A stretch of DNA of 59,876 nucleotides from Acidobacteriota bacterium (GCA_029781855.1 JAKOVX010000117.1:1-59876); one strand, 5' to 3'. Positions 1 through 8,514 are shown, numbered from the stretch's first letter. Notes: generated by a model not told the origin, from the sequence alone. Numbers and translations: made by a program.

Positions 1-158
1 GCAAGTCCTGTCGTTACAAGCGTTTCACAAGCAACGCGGGCCGTCGGGTCTTGCTCCAGAATGGCGTCAAGTATCGCGTCCGATATGTGATCGGCGATCT
101 TATCCGGGTGGCCTTCGGTGACCGATTCGGACGTGAATAGAAAATTTCCGTTACTCAA
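1..158 (-). CDS. metK: S-adenosylmethionine synthetase, N-terminal part (cut by window edge)
   Basis: Makes S-adenosylmethionine from methionine and ATP in the cytoplasm. Only the first 52 codons are inside the window. They read [18 protein letters not shown] followed by [16 protein letters not shown], which is the start of the MetK family, including the conserved GHPDK ATP/metal-binding segment. The start is taken as TTG at 158-156: it is in frame with the family N-terminus, no ATG is nearby, and an AGAGGAG ribosome site lies about 12 bases upstream. A strong promoter lies at 225-253. The rest of the gene continues beyond base 1. The family call is very secure; the exact start is fairly secure. 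Confidence 0.93.
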   Translation of the reverse strand, partial: MSNGNFLFTSESVTEGHPDKIADHISDAILDAILEQDPTARVACETLVTTGL

Positions 159-514
159 TTGTTTATGTAACTCCTCTCTTTAGGATTGCTCTGAATAGAA
201 AATTCGACTTATAACAAAACGATAATCATAGCCCTTATTATGGGCCGTGTCAAAGCATCAAAGTCCGCAACCATATCCATGACCGTCACCCGAATTGTCG
301 GACGACAAGCCCAATGATCGAGCCATCCCCAACCCCTCAAACATGACCGGCAACTGACATCTTCAAACCCCCAAGATTAATGCCCTCAGGCGAAGGTTGA
401 CGACAGGGAACGCTGGTACCCATAAAACGCTAGACCGACGTAAAATCGGTTCTAATCGATCTCAAGATACGTGGTGCGTCTGATAATAGAGATTATGTAA
501 AGTGAAATCGAAGA
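159..514. other. 356-base intergenic region, metK promoter and leader, no gene
   Basis: No convincing coding region on either strand. The part nearest metK holds its promoter (225-253). I looked on the minus strand for SAM-I, SAM-II and SAH riboswitch signatures and found none. A short hairpin (ACCGA, loop, TCGGT at about 436-452) downstream of the DUF151 gene lacks a good U-tract, so I do not call it a terminator. Confidence 0.6.
225..253 (-). promoter_or_regulatory. sigma70-type promoter of metK
   Basis: Read on the minus strand there is TTGACA (253-248), a 17-base spacer, and TATGAT (230-225). This is close to the ideal housekeeping promoter. It would start RNA near 218, giving a leader of about 60 nt before the TTG start of metK, which is too short for a SAM-I riboswitch. 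Seen directly; use in vivo is inferred. Confidence 0.75.
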
Positions 515-997
515 TCAGTCAATTAGTTCCGGCCAATCTTCCGGGGGCGGCCCTTCATCCTCAGTAGCCGGTTCTGTTGGCGTAGACGATGCCGACAGAT
601 CCAAAACAGTTTGTTCGACAAAGATCGGGCAATCCAATCTTAGTGCCAGTGCAATTGCGTCGGAGGGTCGAGCATCCAAAAATACCGCATCGCCACTTTT
701 GTCTTCGAGTTCGATCCTTGCGAAAAAAGTGTTGTCGGATAGATCAGTAACGATTACTTTTGAAGCAGACCAGCCACATTCAATTATTACATTTCTCAAT
801 AAATCGTGGGTCATCGGCCGCTGTGGGACAATTTTCTCTATTTCGAGTGCAATTGCATTAGCCTCAAACGCGCCTACCCATATTGGAAGCACCGTTTCCT
901 TATCAATGCCTTTAAGCACCACGATAGGCGTGTTTGTGTTCGGGTCCATAATCAGGGCTCCGATCTTTACTTCTACCAAAGATGAATCGGGGGTCAT
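515..997 (-). CDS. Bifunctional nuclease family protein (DUF151/BFN domain)
   Basis: About 160 residues. The family pattern is clear: VKIGALIMDPNTNTPIVVLK near the start, LPIWVGAFEANAIALEI, RPMTHDLLRNVI, and the signature LDARPSDAIALALRLDCPIF. DUF151 proteins are small dimers; plant and archaeal members have been reported with DNase/RNase activity, but the bacterial role is not well defined. The acidic tail (EDEGPPPEDWPELID) lies outside the domain. The start is chosen as ATG at 997 because a GGCGGTG ribosome site lies 9 bases upstream; a TTG two codons earlier (1003) is an alternative. It follows miaB directly, so the two are probably co-transcribed. Confidence 0.85.
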   Translation of the reverse strand: MTPDSSLVEVKIGALIMDPNTNTPIVVLKGIDKETVLPIWVGAFEANAIALEIEKIVPQRPMTHDLLRNVIIECGWSASKVIVTDLSDNTFFARIELEDKSGDAVFLDARPSDAIALALRLDCPIFVEQTVLDLSASSTPTEPATEDEGPPPEDWPELID

Positions 998-1003
998 ACT
1001 CAA

Positions 1004-2329
1004 CTACACCGCCTCGCCAAAGAGCGAATTTGCCTTAATTTCAGTGATCTTTACGTCGACTATCGAACCAATCATATCTTCTTTGCCTACAAAATTCACG
1101 ACCTTTTGGCATGTCGAATGACCGGAAAGACCGCTTGATGTCCGAGTCGACTTCCTTTCAACCAGAACTTTAAGCACCTTATTAACATACCGCTGTAAAC
1201 GTCTGTTCTGCATGTATTTCTGGCTCCGCTCAAGCTCAATGAAGCGTCTCGTCTTTTCTTCGTGGCTAACGTCGTCCTGCAATTCATACGCGGGGGTACC
1301 CGGCCTCGGGGAGTACCGGAAAATATACGCACTGTCGAATCCGCAATACTCGACCAAACGAACGGTCTGCTGAAAATCCTCTTCTGTTTCGCTTGGAAAA
1401 CCAACAATGATATCGGTCGTCAATGCTACATCTTTATACGAGGCCTTGATTCGGTCGATCTTAGCGAGATACTTTTCGACAGTATGCCCGCGTTTCATCG
1501 CGGCCAATACTCTAGAACTCCCGGACTGCACGGGCAAATGGATCCAATTACACAAATTATCGTGTGTTTCTATCGCTTCTACTATGTCGTCGTGAAAATC
1601 CCGGGGAAACGACGTAGTAAATTTCACGCGTTCGATGCCAGTTGCGGCAACCGCTCTCAATAGTCGCGAGAAAGGTGACTTTCCGGCGAATCCTTCCAAA
1701 CCCGAGTCAGTCGGAGGCCTGTAACTATTTACGTTTTGGCCGATCAAATGGACTTCCTTTACACCTTTACGTCGTAACTCAAGGACCTGCCGGATAATTT
1801 CAGATGCCGGTAAGCTCCGTTCCCTGCCTCTTGAAAATGGCACGATACAATACGTGCAGAACTTGTTACATCCCTCAATAATTGGCAAAAAAGCGACGAA
1901 CGGCGAGTGACGATACTTGTCGGCAACGGTCCAATCGTAGTCGACTTCCCTCTCTCCAAGATCCACTACCGGCTCTTCAAATTTAAGCGTCTTCGCTATC
2001 GCATCCGCAACGCGACCGATCGCTCGCGTCCCGAGCACAAAATCAACGCCCTCGATCTTTTTAAGAAGGGTTTCACCCTCCAGCTGAGCCACACAGCCCA
2101 TTACCCCGACCACGGGTTTCGGCCGGTCCGAGTGTCGAATATGTCCCACACGGGTGTATAATTTCTGTTCAGCCTTTTCACGAACCGAGCAAGTATTAAA
2201 GATCACAACATCTGCTGAAGCCTCGTTGTCGATCATCTCGTATCCTTGGCGAGCCAAAACGCTCGAGATTCGTTCCGAATCCGAGACATTCATTTGACAG
2301 CCAAAGGTTTCAAGATAAACTTTTTTCAT
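1004..2329 (-). CDS. miaB: tRNA-2-methylthio-N6-dimethylallyladenosine synthase MiaB
   Basis: Radical-SAM methylthiotransferase that adds a methylthio group to i6A37 of tRNAs reading UNN codons. The 441-residue protein has the N-terminal UPF0004 domain with cysteines at about 11 (FGCQMN), 47 (NTCSVR) and 79 (MGCVAQ) for the auxiliary 4Fe-4S cluster. The radical-SAM CxxxCxxC motif is at 154-161 (EGCNKFCTYC), and a TRAM domain closes the C-terminus. The open frame extends upstream, but MKKVYLETFGCQMN is the family start, so ATG 2329 is used. That ATG is only 2 bp from the divergent dnaE ATG. RumO/MtaB-type relatives are less likely because the N-terminus and GCVAQ motif match MiaB. Confidence 0.95.
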   Translation of the reverse strand: MKKVYLETFGCQMNVSDSERISSVLARQGYEMIDNEASADVVIFNTCSVREKAEQKLYTRVGHIRHSDRPKPVVGVMGCVAQLEGETLLKKIEGVDFVLGTRAIGRVADAIAKTLKFEEPVVDLGEREVDYDWTVADKYRHSPFVAFLPIIEGCNKFCTYCIVPFSRGRERSLPASEIIRQVLELRRKGVKEVHLIGQNVNSYRPPTDSGLEGFAGKSPFSRLLRAVAATGIERVKFTTSFPRDFHDDIVEAIETHDNLCNWIHLPVQSGSSRVLAAMKRGHTVEKYLAKIDRIKASYKDVALTTDIIVGFPSETEEDFQQTVRLVEYCGFDSAYIFRYSPRPGTPAYELQDDVSHEEKTRRFIELERSQKYMQNRRLQRYVNKVLKVLVERKSTRTSSGLSGHSTCQKVVNFVGKEDMIGSIVDVKITEIKANSLFGEAV

Positions 2330-2331
2330 AG

Positions 2332-5300
2332 ATGCCAAGAGAATCGAACAACAGGCCATTTGCCGCAAACGACTTCGTTCACCTGCATTTGCATTCAGAT
2401 TATAGCTTGTTGCAAAGCACAATCCAACTAAAGCCTTTGGCAAAGAGGCTCAATGAGCTTGATCTGAAAGCATGTGCCTTAACCGATTACGGCAACATGT
2501 ACGGTGCGGTTGCCTTCTTCAATTCGATGACTAGTAACGGTATCAAGCCGATAGTCGGATACGAAGCTTACTTGACCACCGCGGGCCGTTTGGAACGAAG
2601 TTCTGCACTAAGGCCCGGTGAAAAGCCGTATTATCGAATTGTCTTGTTAGCTCGAAACGTCGAAGGTTACAGAAATCTGGCATTTCTGGCATCGAAAGCT
2701 TTCACTGAGGGGTTTCTTCATCGTCCACGAATTGATATGGAAATCCTCGCCGAGCACAGTGCCGGACTTGTAGGGCTCTCTTCGGGATTTGACGAGGTTG
2801 TTGGCCACTATCTCAATGAACGAAACGAGAAACGTGCCGTTGAGGCTGCCGGTTCCTTTGAGGACATCTTCGGAAAAGGCAATTTCTTTCTTGAGATCCA
2901 GGATCACCTCGACCCGCATGCCGTTGAGGTTACCAAAAGAATCGTTGAATTCTCAAAACGACTGGAAATTCCGCTAGTTGCGACAAATGACGTTCATTAC
3001 TTGAATCGCGACGATGCACGGGCCCAGGAAGCCTTGATCGCCCTCGCAGATGGCCGAACCTTGGGTGAAACTCCCCGGAATTCCAACGAAAATGCACTTC
3101 GCTATTTGCGATCCGCCGAGGAAATGTGGGAGATATTCGGCGGTGAGTTGCCCGAATCACTCACAAATACGGTCAAGATCGCCGAAATGTGTGATTTTGT
3201 AATGCCGCAAGGTGATGAACATCGTCAGTTACCGACATTCCCGATTCCGCCGGAATTCGGGAACATGTCGACCGACGATTATTTCGTTAAAGTCGTGAAC
3301 GATGGCTTTGAAGATCGTAAGAAGGCGGAATGGGACCCGCTGACCGCGGATGGCCGACTGAAACACAGTCTCAAAGAATACCGCGAACGTCTTGAGGTTG
3401 AGATCGCGACCATCAAGCGTATGGGGTTTCCCGGTTATTTCCTGATCGTTTGGGATTTTATACGGTACGCCCGCGAAAAAGGCATTCCCGTTGGCCCGGG
3501 ACGTGGATCGGCTGCTGGTTCATTGGCGGCATATTGCTTGAAGATCACGGACGTTGATCCGCTGCAGCATGAACTACTTTTCGAACGATTCCTGAATCCG
3601 GAACGCATTTCGATGCCCGACATCGACATTGATTTTTGTATTCGTGGCCGCGGTGACGTGATCGATCATGTTACAGAGCTTTACGGACGGGATTCGGTCT
3701 GCCAGATCGTGACATTTGGGACGATGGCGTCGAGGGCGGCGATCAAAGACGTCGGCCGCGTCCTGAATATGCCGTACGGGGACGTTGAAAAGATCGCAAA
3801 GATGATCCCGCCACCGGTCCGGGGCCGCAACGTCAGTATTTCTCAGGCGATCAAAGAAGTTCCCGAACTCAGTGCCGCAATGAAAAGTGATGGTCGCGTC
3901 AAGGACCTCGTCGAACTCGCACTTCGGATCGAAGGATGTGCCCGCCACACCTCCGTCCACGCCGCCGGAGTGGTGATCAGCCCAAGGCCGCTGCACGAGC
4001 TGGTGCCGGTCGCGTTGTCGGGCAAGGATGAACTCACGAGCCAGTATCCGATGAACGACCTCGAAAAGGTCGGGATGCTGAAGATGGATTTCCTTGGGTT
4101 AACTACGCTTACGGTCATTGCAGATTGTCTCGCATCGATCAAGGAAAAGCTCGGCATCACGATCGACTGGACAAAAATACCAAATAACGAAGAGAAAACG
4201 ATGCAGCTTTTCGGCGAGGGCCGGACAGAGGCGATCTTTCAGTTTGAATCGTCAGGTATGGCGGAAATGTGCCGCCGGTTAAAGCCCAAAGAGCTTGAGG
4301 ATCTGTCAGCCCTAAATGCACTATACAGGCCCGGGCCACTGGACGGCGGGATGATCGATGACTTTATTGATCGTCACCGCGGTATCCAACCTGTCGAATA
4401 CATAGTTCCGGAGATGAAGGATATTCTCGGTAATACCTTCGGCGTCCTCGTTTATCAGGAACAGATCATGCAGCTTGCCCAGAAGCTCGCCGGCTACAGC
4501 CTTGGCGAAGCCGACCTGATGCGGCGGGCGATGGGAAAGAAGAAGATCGACGAAATGGCCGTTCACGAAGAGAAATTCGTTGACGGAGCAGTCCGAAACG
4601 GTATTGCAAAAAAGACGGCGAAAGAGATCTTCGACCTGATGGCGAAGTTTGCGGATTACGGTTTTAACCGCAGCCATTCGATGGCATACGCGGTTCTCGC
4701 CTTCCAGACTGCTTATCTGAAAGCTCATTATCCCGCTCATTTCTACGCTGCTGTCCTTTCTCATGAAGCCCAGGACAGCGCGAAGGTATACAAATATTCA
4801 ACGGAATTGCGTTCGATGGGCCTTGCGTTGCTGCCGCCCGATATTAATGAGAGCGACGAAGGATTCACTCCGGGCGATTCGGCAGTCAGGTACGGATTGA
4901 CGGCGATCAAAGGAATGGGAACGTCCGGTGTCCAAGCGATCGTTGAGGCCCGGAGTGCGGGGAAATTCACTTCGCTCTACGACTTTTGTGCCAAACTTGG
5001 CTCGAGCGTGGTGAATCGCCGCGGCCTCGAGAGCCTGATCGCGGCTGGTGCGTTTGATTCATTGATGCCGCATGGCAAAACGATCGCGGAATGGCGGGCG
5101 CAGCTTTCGGCGGCGATCGATCAGGCTCTGAGTCACGGCCAGCGAATGGCTGAGGATAAACAGCGCGGTCAAAATGCCCTTTTCGGCGTCGAAACTACCG
5201 GCGAAGCTGTTGAAGAGGAATTGCCGACCGTCGAGCCTTGGTCAAAGGCTGAGCTTGCCCGCAACGAAAAAGCAGCTATCGGCTTTTATTTGTCGACCCA

Positions 5301-5871
5301 TCCACTGGATAATTACAAGGACCTTCTCAACGATCTGGGTATTTCGAATTTTGCGGACAACAGCGACTTAAAGGCCGGCGATACGGTGACAATGGGCGGC
5401 ATAATCTCGACGCTGGCAGTTCGGCAGAGCAAGAAAGGAAATCGTTTCTGTATCTTTCGGCTCGAAGATCGTTCCGGCGGGATCAAGGCGATCGCGTGGG
5501 GCGAGGCGTTCCAGAAATTTTCTGCATTTCTTAAGGACGATGAAATGGTCATCGTCGAAGGCCGTATCGAGGCGAGCGAGGGCCAGGATCCTACTCTGAT
5601 CGTTTCGGAGGTCCGTTCGCTGGATGAATCGGTGGCGACGACCGCTCGCTCAATGAATATCGTGGTTCCGCCCAACGGCGGCAGCCGTGAGTTTCTCGAA
5701 GACCTTTTCGTTCTGTTGACCTCCAGTCAAGGGCGGTGCGATGTTTTCGTGCGTATTCCTGCCGATGAGACGATGGTGACGATCCATTCGGCGGCGGCGC
5801 GGGTCGAAGGCAGCCGCGATCTCCAGCGCAAGCTCGAGGGCAAAGGATGCCGTGTCGATTGGGCTCGCTGA
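2332..5871 (+). CDS. dnaE: DNA polymerase III alpha subunit
   Basis: Replicative DNA polymerase catalytic subunit, 1179 residues, normal length for DnaE1. An N-terminal PHP domain starts with FVHLHLHSDYSLLQS (about residues 16-30). The polymerase core has the catalytic pair in MPDIDIDF (D430, D432) and GRGSAAGSLAAY upstream of it. The fingers region carries YRPGPLDGGMIDDFIDRH and YQEQIMQLAQKLAGYS. A helix-hairpin-helix follows, then an OB fold (GDTVTMGGIISTLAVRQSKKGNRFC) and a tau-binding C-terminal part. There is no DnaQ exonuclease insertion, which separates it from PolC. ATG 2332 is the only start upstream of the PHP motif; no good ribosome site is visible. accA follows after 27 bp and may be co-transcribed. 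Confidence 0.97.
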   Translation: MPRESNNRPFAANDFVHLHLHSDYSLLQSTIQLKPLAKRLNELDLKACALTDYGNMYGAVAFFNSMTSNGIKPIVGYEAYLTTAGRLERSSALRPGEKPYYRIVLLARNVEGYRNLAFLASKAFTEGFLHRPRIDMEILAEHSAGLVGLSSGFDEVVGHYLNERNEKRAVEAAGSFEDIFGKGNFFLEIQDHLDPHAVEVTKRIVEFSKRLEIPLVATNDVHYLNRDDARAQEALIALADGRTLGETPRNSNENALRYLRSAEEMWEIFGGELPESLTNTVKIAEMCDFVMPQGDEHRQLPTFPIPPEFGNMSTDDYFVKVVNDGFEDRKKAEWDPLTADGRLKHSLKEYRERLEVEIATIKRMGFPGYFLIVWDFIRYAREKGIPVGPGRGSAAGSLAAYCLKITDVDPLQHELLFERFLNPERISMPDIDIDFCIRGRGDVIDHVTELYGRDSVCQIVTFGTMASRAAIKDVGRVLNMPYGDVEKIAKMIPPPVRGRNVSISQAIKEVPELSAAMKSDGRVKDLVELALRIEGCARHTSVHAAGVVISPRPLHELVPVALSGKDELTSQYPMNDLEKVGMLKMDFLGLTTLTVIADCLASIKEKLGITIDWTKIPNNEEKTMQLFGEGRTEAIFQFESSGMAEMCRRLKPKELEDLSALNALYRPGPLDGGMIDDFIDRHRGIQPVEYIVPEMKDILGNTFGVLVYQEQIMQLAQKLAGYSLGEADLMRRAMGKKKIDEMAVHEEKFVDGAVRNGIAKKTAKEIFDLMAKFADYGFNRSHSMAYAVLAFQTAYLKAHYPAHFYAAVLSHEAQDSAKVYKYSTELRSMGLALLPPDINESDEGFTPGDSAVRYGLTAIKGMGTSGVQAIVEARSAGKFTSLYDFCAKLGSSVVNRRGLESLIAAGAFDSLMPHGKTIAEWRAQLSAAIDQALSHGQRMAEDKQRGQNALFGVETTGEAVEEELPTVEPWSKAELARNEKAAIGFYLSTHPLDNYKDLLNDLGISNFADNSDLKAGDTVTMGGIISTLAVRQSKKGNRFCIFRLEDRSGGIKAIAWGEAFQKFSAFLKDDEMVIVEGRIEASEGQDPTLIVSEVRSLDESVATTARSMNIVVPPNGGSREFLEDLFVLLTSSQGRCDVFVRIPADETMVTIHSAAARVEGSRDLQRKLEGKGCRVDWAR

Positions 5872-5898
5872 CAAAACGCGATATTATCTAACCTGATT

Positions 5899-6723
5899 AT
5901 GACCACACCTGCTTTTCAGCGTGTCCAGACTGCCCGGCATCCCGACCGGCCGTACTCGCTCGACCTGTTTTCTGAGATATTTGAGGATTTTATTGAGATC
6001 CACGGCGACCGTCGTTACGCGGATGATCCGGCGATGGTGACTGGTTTTGCCACGATCGGAGGCCGCGAAGTGGCTGTCATCGGCCAGCAAAAAGGCCGCG
6101 ACATCAACGAACGCCGGCACCGCAACTTTGCGATGTCCAAGCCCGAGGGCTACCGCAAAGCCATTCGAGTAATGCGGCTTGCGGAAAAGTTCGGACGCCC
6201 GATCGTGACGATAATCGACACGCCTGGAGCCTATCCCGGCATAGATGCAGAGGAACGCGGTCAGGCCGAAGCGATCGCCTTTAACCTGCGTGAAATGGCG
6301 TCTTTGAAGGTCCCGATCGTTGTCGTCGTGCTTGGCGAAGGCGGTTCTGGCGGGGCTCTGGCGATCGGGATTGGCGACCGCGTGCTGATGATGGAGAACG
6401 CCGTTTACTCGGTGATCACTCCCGAAGGATGTGCCGCGATCCTTTGGAAATCCGCCGATAAGGCGGCCGATGCTGCCGAGGGCCTAAAGCTTACCGCCGA
6501 CGAGCTGAAAAAGTTTGACATCATCGACGAGATCATTCCGGAGCCGGTTTCCTGGACTATCGGCGACGACAAGGACGGCAAACGCGGCAAAGCGTTTGAA
6601 AAGATCGCCTCCACGCTCAAGAAGAGTATCGTCTCCGCCCTCGATTCCCTCTCGAAAAAAGACACGAAAACACTGCTCGACGAACGCTACAAAAAGTTCC
6701 GCAAGATGGGCGAGTGGGTCTGA
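5899..6723 (+). CDS. accA: Acetyl-CoA carboxylase carboxyltransferase alpha subunit
   Basis: Alpha half of the carboxyltransferase that moves CO2 from carboxybiotin to acetyl-CoA, making malonyl-CoA for fatty-acid synthesis. The 274-residue protein shows the crotonase-fold signatures: RHPDRPYSLDLFSEIFEDF, HGDRRYADDPAMVTG, IGQQKGRD, DTPGAYPGIDAEERGQAEAI, GEGGSGGALAIG and SVITPEGCAAILWKSADKA. Compared with the E. coli protein (about 319 residues) it lacks roughly 60 residues of the N-terminal helical segment. No earlier in-frame start is available after the dnaE stop, so the short form is genuine for this gene. No accD is in the window. Confidence 0.95.
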   Translation: MTTPAFQRVQTARHPDRPYSLDLFSEIFEDFIEIHGDRRYADDPAMVTGFATIGGREVAVIGQQKGRDINERRHRNFAMSKPEGYRKAIRVMRLAEKFGRPIVTIIDTPGAYPGIDAEERGQAEAIAFNLREMASLKVPIVVVVLGEGGSGGALAIGIGDRVLMMENAVYSVITPEGCAAILWKSADKAADAAEGLKLTADELKKFDIIDEIIPEPVSWTIGDDKDGKRGKAFEKIASTLKKSIVSALDSLSKKDTKTLLDERYKKFRKMGEWV

Positions 6724-7304
6724 TCTGAACGCTCTGTTCAATTTGCCTATCTATCCTTAATACAATAAGTTACGTGATAATACTTCATGTGCTAGATCCG
6801 TTTTGTTCCACCGGAACACGGAATTGGGTTAGTGGAACACGGAGTGGTTCAGAACGGCCGTTCAACGGCGGCCACATTTGCTGTAAGTACTGTGTTTGAA
6901 AAGGCTTAGCTACGACCCGCGAACGGTTTCCGCGGTGGCTTGTTACTTGTTCCATCGGAACACCGAATTTGCAAATGATCCGCTGGTCAAGGTTACCCGT
7001 CGCCGCGTTTGGCGATGATGCGTCGCCGAGCTGCAGATGTACACTCGTTTTGCTAGCAAAGCGACAAAATTGTAACTTTTCACTAGAAAGGGCCCGAATT
7101 TCGTGTTCCGTTGTTCCGCAATGGAACAAGAATGGAACAGGCTGATCTGAGAAACCGAACGCGGGTAACGAGTTTGACAGACCTCACGGTTTTCGATCCT
7201 TCCCGGCCTATGTGCCTGATAATATGCCGCGTTGTTCCGAGCGGGATTCGTCGTTTGTCGACGGGGGCATGGCGATGCCCGTCGTAATCTGATACGGTTA
7301 AAGA
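6724..7304. other. 580-base non-coding region with GTTCC/GGAAC inverted words
   Basis: No convincing gene. The open frames on the minus strand have no family pattern and unnatural composition. The stretch is marked by recurring inverted words: GTTCCACCGGAAC (6805-6817), GTTCCATCGGAAC (6949-6961), GTTCCGCAATGGAAC (7113-7125) and several single GGAAC or GTTCC copies up to about 7240. A hairpin GGGCAT-GGCG-ATGCCC sits at 7265-7280, just before the small membrane ORF. Confidence 0.5.
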
Positions 7305-7493
7305 ATGGCACAAGAAAAGAGTATCTCGAATCTTGCGGGAACCGCGGGGCCGTTATTGTCGATCGTCGGTATTTTGACGTATTTCTCGGGTGTCTTGAGC
7401 ATTACACCGAGAATATTTCTCTTCGCCGGCGTCGCGATGATCATCCTCTCGTGGGTCGCGTACGCTGTCGAGGAATTCGCACCCGTGGTATGA
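7305..7493 (+). CDS. Small two-helix membrane protein, unknown function
   Basis: 62 residues starting MAQEKSISNLAGTAGPLL. Two strongly hydrophobic segments at about 14-34 and 37-54 predict two transmembrane helices with a short charged tail (EEFAPVV). I do not recognise a family. The composition is that of a real membrane protein and the frame is closed neatly, but the ribosome site (GGTTAAAG) is weak and it stands alone in a repeat-rich region. It could be a small hypothetical or a chance ORF. Confidence 0.45.
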   Translation: MAQEKSISNLAGTAGPLLSIVGILTYFSGVLSITPRIFLFAGVAMIILSWVAYAVEEFAPVV

Positions 7494-7610
7494 ACTGCCC
7501 ATAACTCCCAAGATAAAGACCCCGCCAAACGACGAGGCCGGTTACTTCTACGCCCGGGCACGCTGTAGAAGACAGAGTGCGGAAAGGACGAGATCAGGGA
7601 TCAAAGGTCT

Positions 7611-7697
7611 GAAATCAGAAATCAGAAATCAGAACGAAGCAACCTGTCGCGGACGCGGTCGGGAACAAGCGATAAGCAATTAGCGATAAGCGATACG
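7611..7697. repeat. Short tandem repeats (GAAATCA x3; GCGATAAGC-type)
   Basis: GAAATCA is repeated three times with period 7 at 7611-7631. It is followed at about 7668-7694 by two copies of AGCGATAAGC separated by AATT. Such low-complexity repeats sit next to the broken RHS fragment and are not coding. Confidence 0.6.
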
Positions 7698-7976
7698 CCA
7701 TAAAAGGCCGTGGGTCGGGTTGTAGTACCTCGCCTGGGCGTATTCGAGGCCCGTTTCCGAGTCCTTTTCGTAGCCGGTGTAGTCTTTCCGAGTTTCGGCC
7801 GGGTCATAGCCGTTCCCGCCCGAACCGCTCACCCTATTTGCCGAAGTCGCCTCTTCGCCATACGCCATGAAGTCCTTCCGGTTCGTCACCACTCCGTTCT
7901 CGTTCGTGATTACTCGCGGGCTGCCCAAATGATCCTGCGTCAAATAACTCACTTGCGGCGTCGACTCCATTACCAA
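7680..7976 (-). pseudogene. RHS repeat-associated core domain fragment
   Basis: A 98-residue frame with the unmistakable RHS core signature: YLTQDHLGSPRVITNENGVV, DFMAYGEE, DYTGYEKDSETGLEYAQARY and YNPTHG. In complete RHS/YD-repeat toxins or surface proteins this core follows many YD repeats and is followed by RFTSVDPL-like sequence and a variable toxin domain. Here in-frame stops lie just upstream, there are no YD repeats, and the frame departs from the family immediately after NPTHG (LLWRIAYR, stop). It is therefore a remnant, either of a degraded rhs gene or of a displaced 3' end of the kind RHS loci accumulate. Confidence 0.8.
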
Positions 7977-8037
7977 ATTTTACGCTCGTTACGCCCGAAT
8001 GTCATCAATCTTCCGCCATGCTCCGGCCCTTCGCGTC

Positions 8038-8123
8038 CTTTGCGTCTTCAACTTAGCGGCCTTTGCGGTAAAAGATCTGTTAACCGCAAAGTACGCCAAG
8101 CGAAACCCGCAAAGATCGCAAAG
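8038..8123. repeat. CTTTGCG/CGCAAAG repeat cluster with hairpin
   Basis: The word CTTTGCG occurs at 8038 and 8061 and its complement CGCAAAG at 8085, 8108 and 8117. CTTTGCGGT (8061-8069) and ACCGCAAAG (8083-8091) form a 9-bp stem. This looks like an intergenic repeat family rather than coding sequence. Confidence 0.6.
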
Positions 8124-8136
8124 TCAGCACTGCACA

Positions 8137-8477
8137 AGCCCGCACGTAAGTAAGGGCGGAACACTCACCGCGATGATCCGGCATCCCGAGCTCTCGCACT
8201 CTCGCCGTCCAACCGTCGCCGTTCCTCGCGGCTCAGCCGCTCTATTTGCGGCAAAGCTCAGCTTCGCCGGCCACGTCCCCTCTATTTCCCGGAGGAGGCT
8301 GTGCCTCCGACAACATCCGTCGCCCTAAGCGGGCTCCGGGATCTTTTAGGTGCCGCCCGCCGGAAAAGTAGAACTTTTCCGCAAATAGACGGGCACAGCC
8401 CGCTAGAGGCGTCCCAACGACCTCGTAGACATTGCGGCGTCTCTCCTCCGACTTGGGCCCTTACATACGTGCGGGCT
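8137..8477. repeat. REP-like element bounded by 21-bp inverted repeats
   Basis: AGCCCGCACGTAAGTAAGGGC at 8137-8157 is matched by its inverted copy at 8457-8477 with one mismatch. Between them lie compact GC-rich hairpins: GCGGCTCAGCCGC (8228-8240), GGAGGCTGTGCCTCC (8294-8308), CGGAAAAGT-AGA-ACTTTTCCG (8361-8381) and CGGGC-ACA-GCCCG (8390-8402). Another (CGGGC-GGTA-GCCCG, 8501-8514) lies just outside. No transposase or plausible ORF is inside. It resembles a REP/MITE-type non-autonomous repeat. Confidence 0.65.
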
Positions 8478-8514
8478 AATGACACGTGCCTCCCGCGCGT
8501 CGGGCGGTAGCCCG

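Noticed and set aside
159..514. SAM riboswitch upstream of metK
   Set aside because: I searched the minus-strand leader for the SAM-I core, SAM-II and SAH signatures and found none. The good promoter at 225-253 also leaves only about 60 nt of leader.
6943..7311. Minus-strand ORFs of 76-122 codons in the region before the small membrane gene
   Set aside because: No family pattern, Arg/Pro/Ser-rich composition typical of out-of-frame reading, several overlapping frames, no ribosome site.
8137..8514. CRISPR array
   Set aside because: The repeated words are palindromic, of different sequence and irregular spacing, with no constant repeat/spacer pattern and no cas genes.
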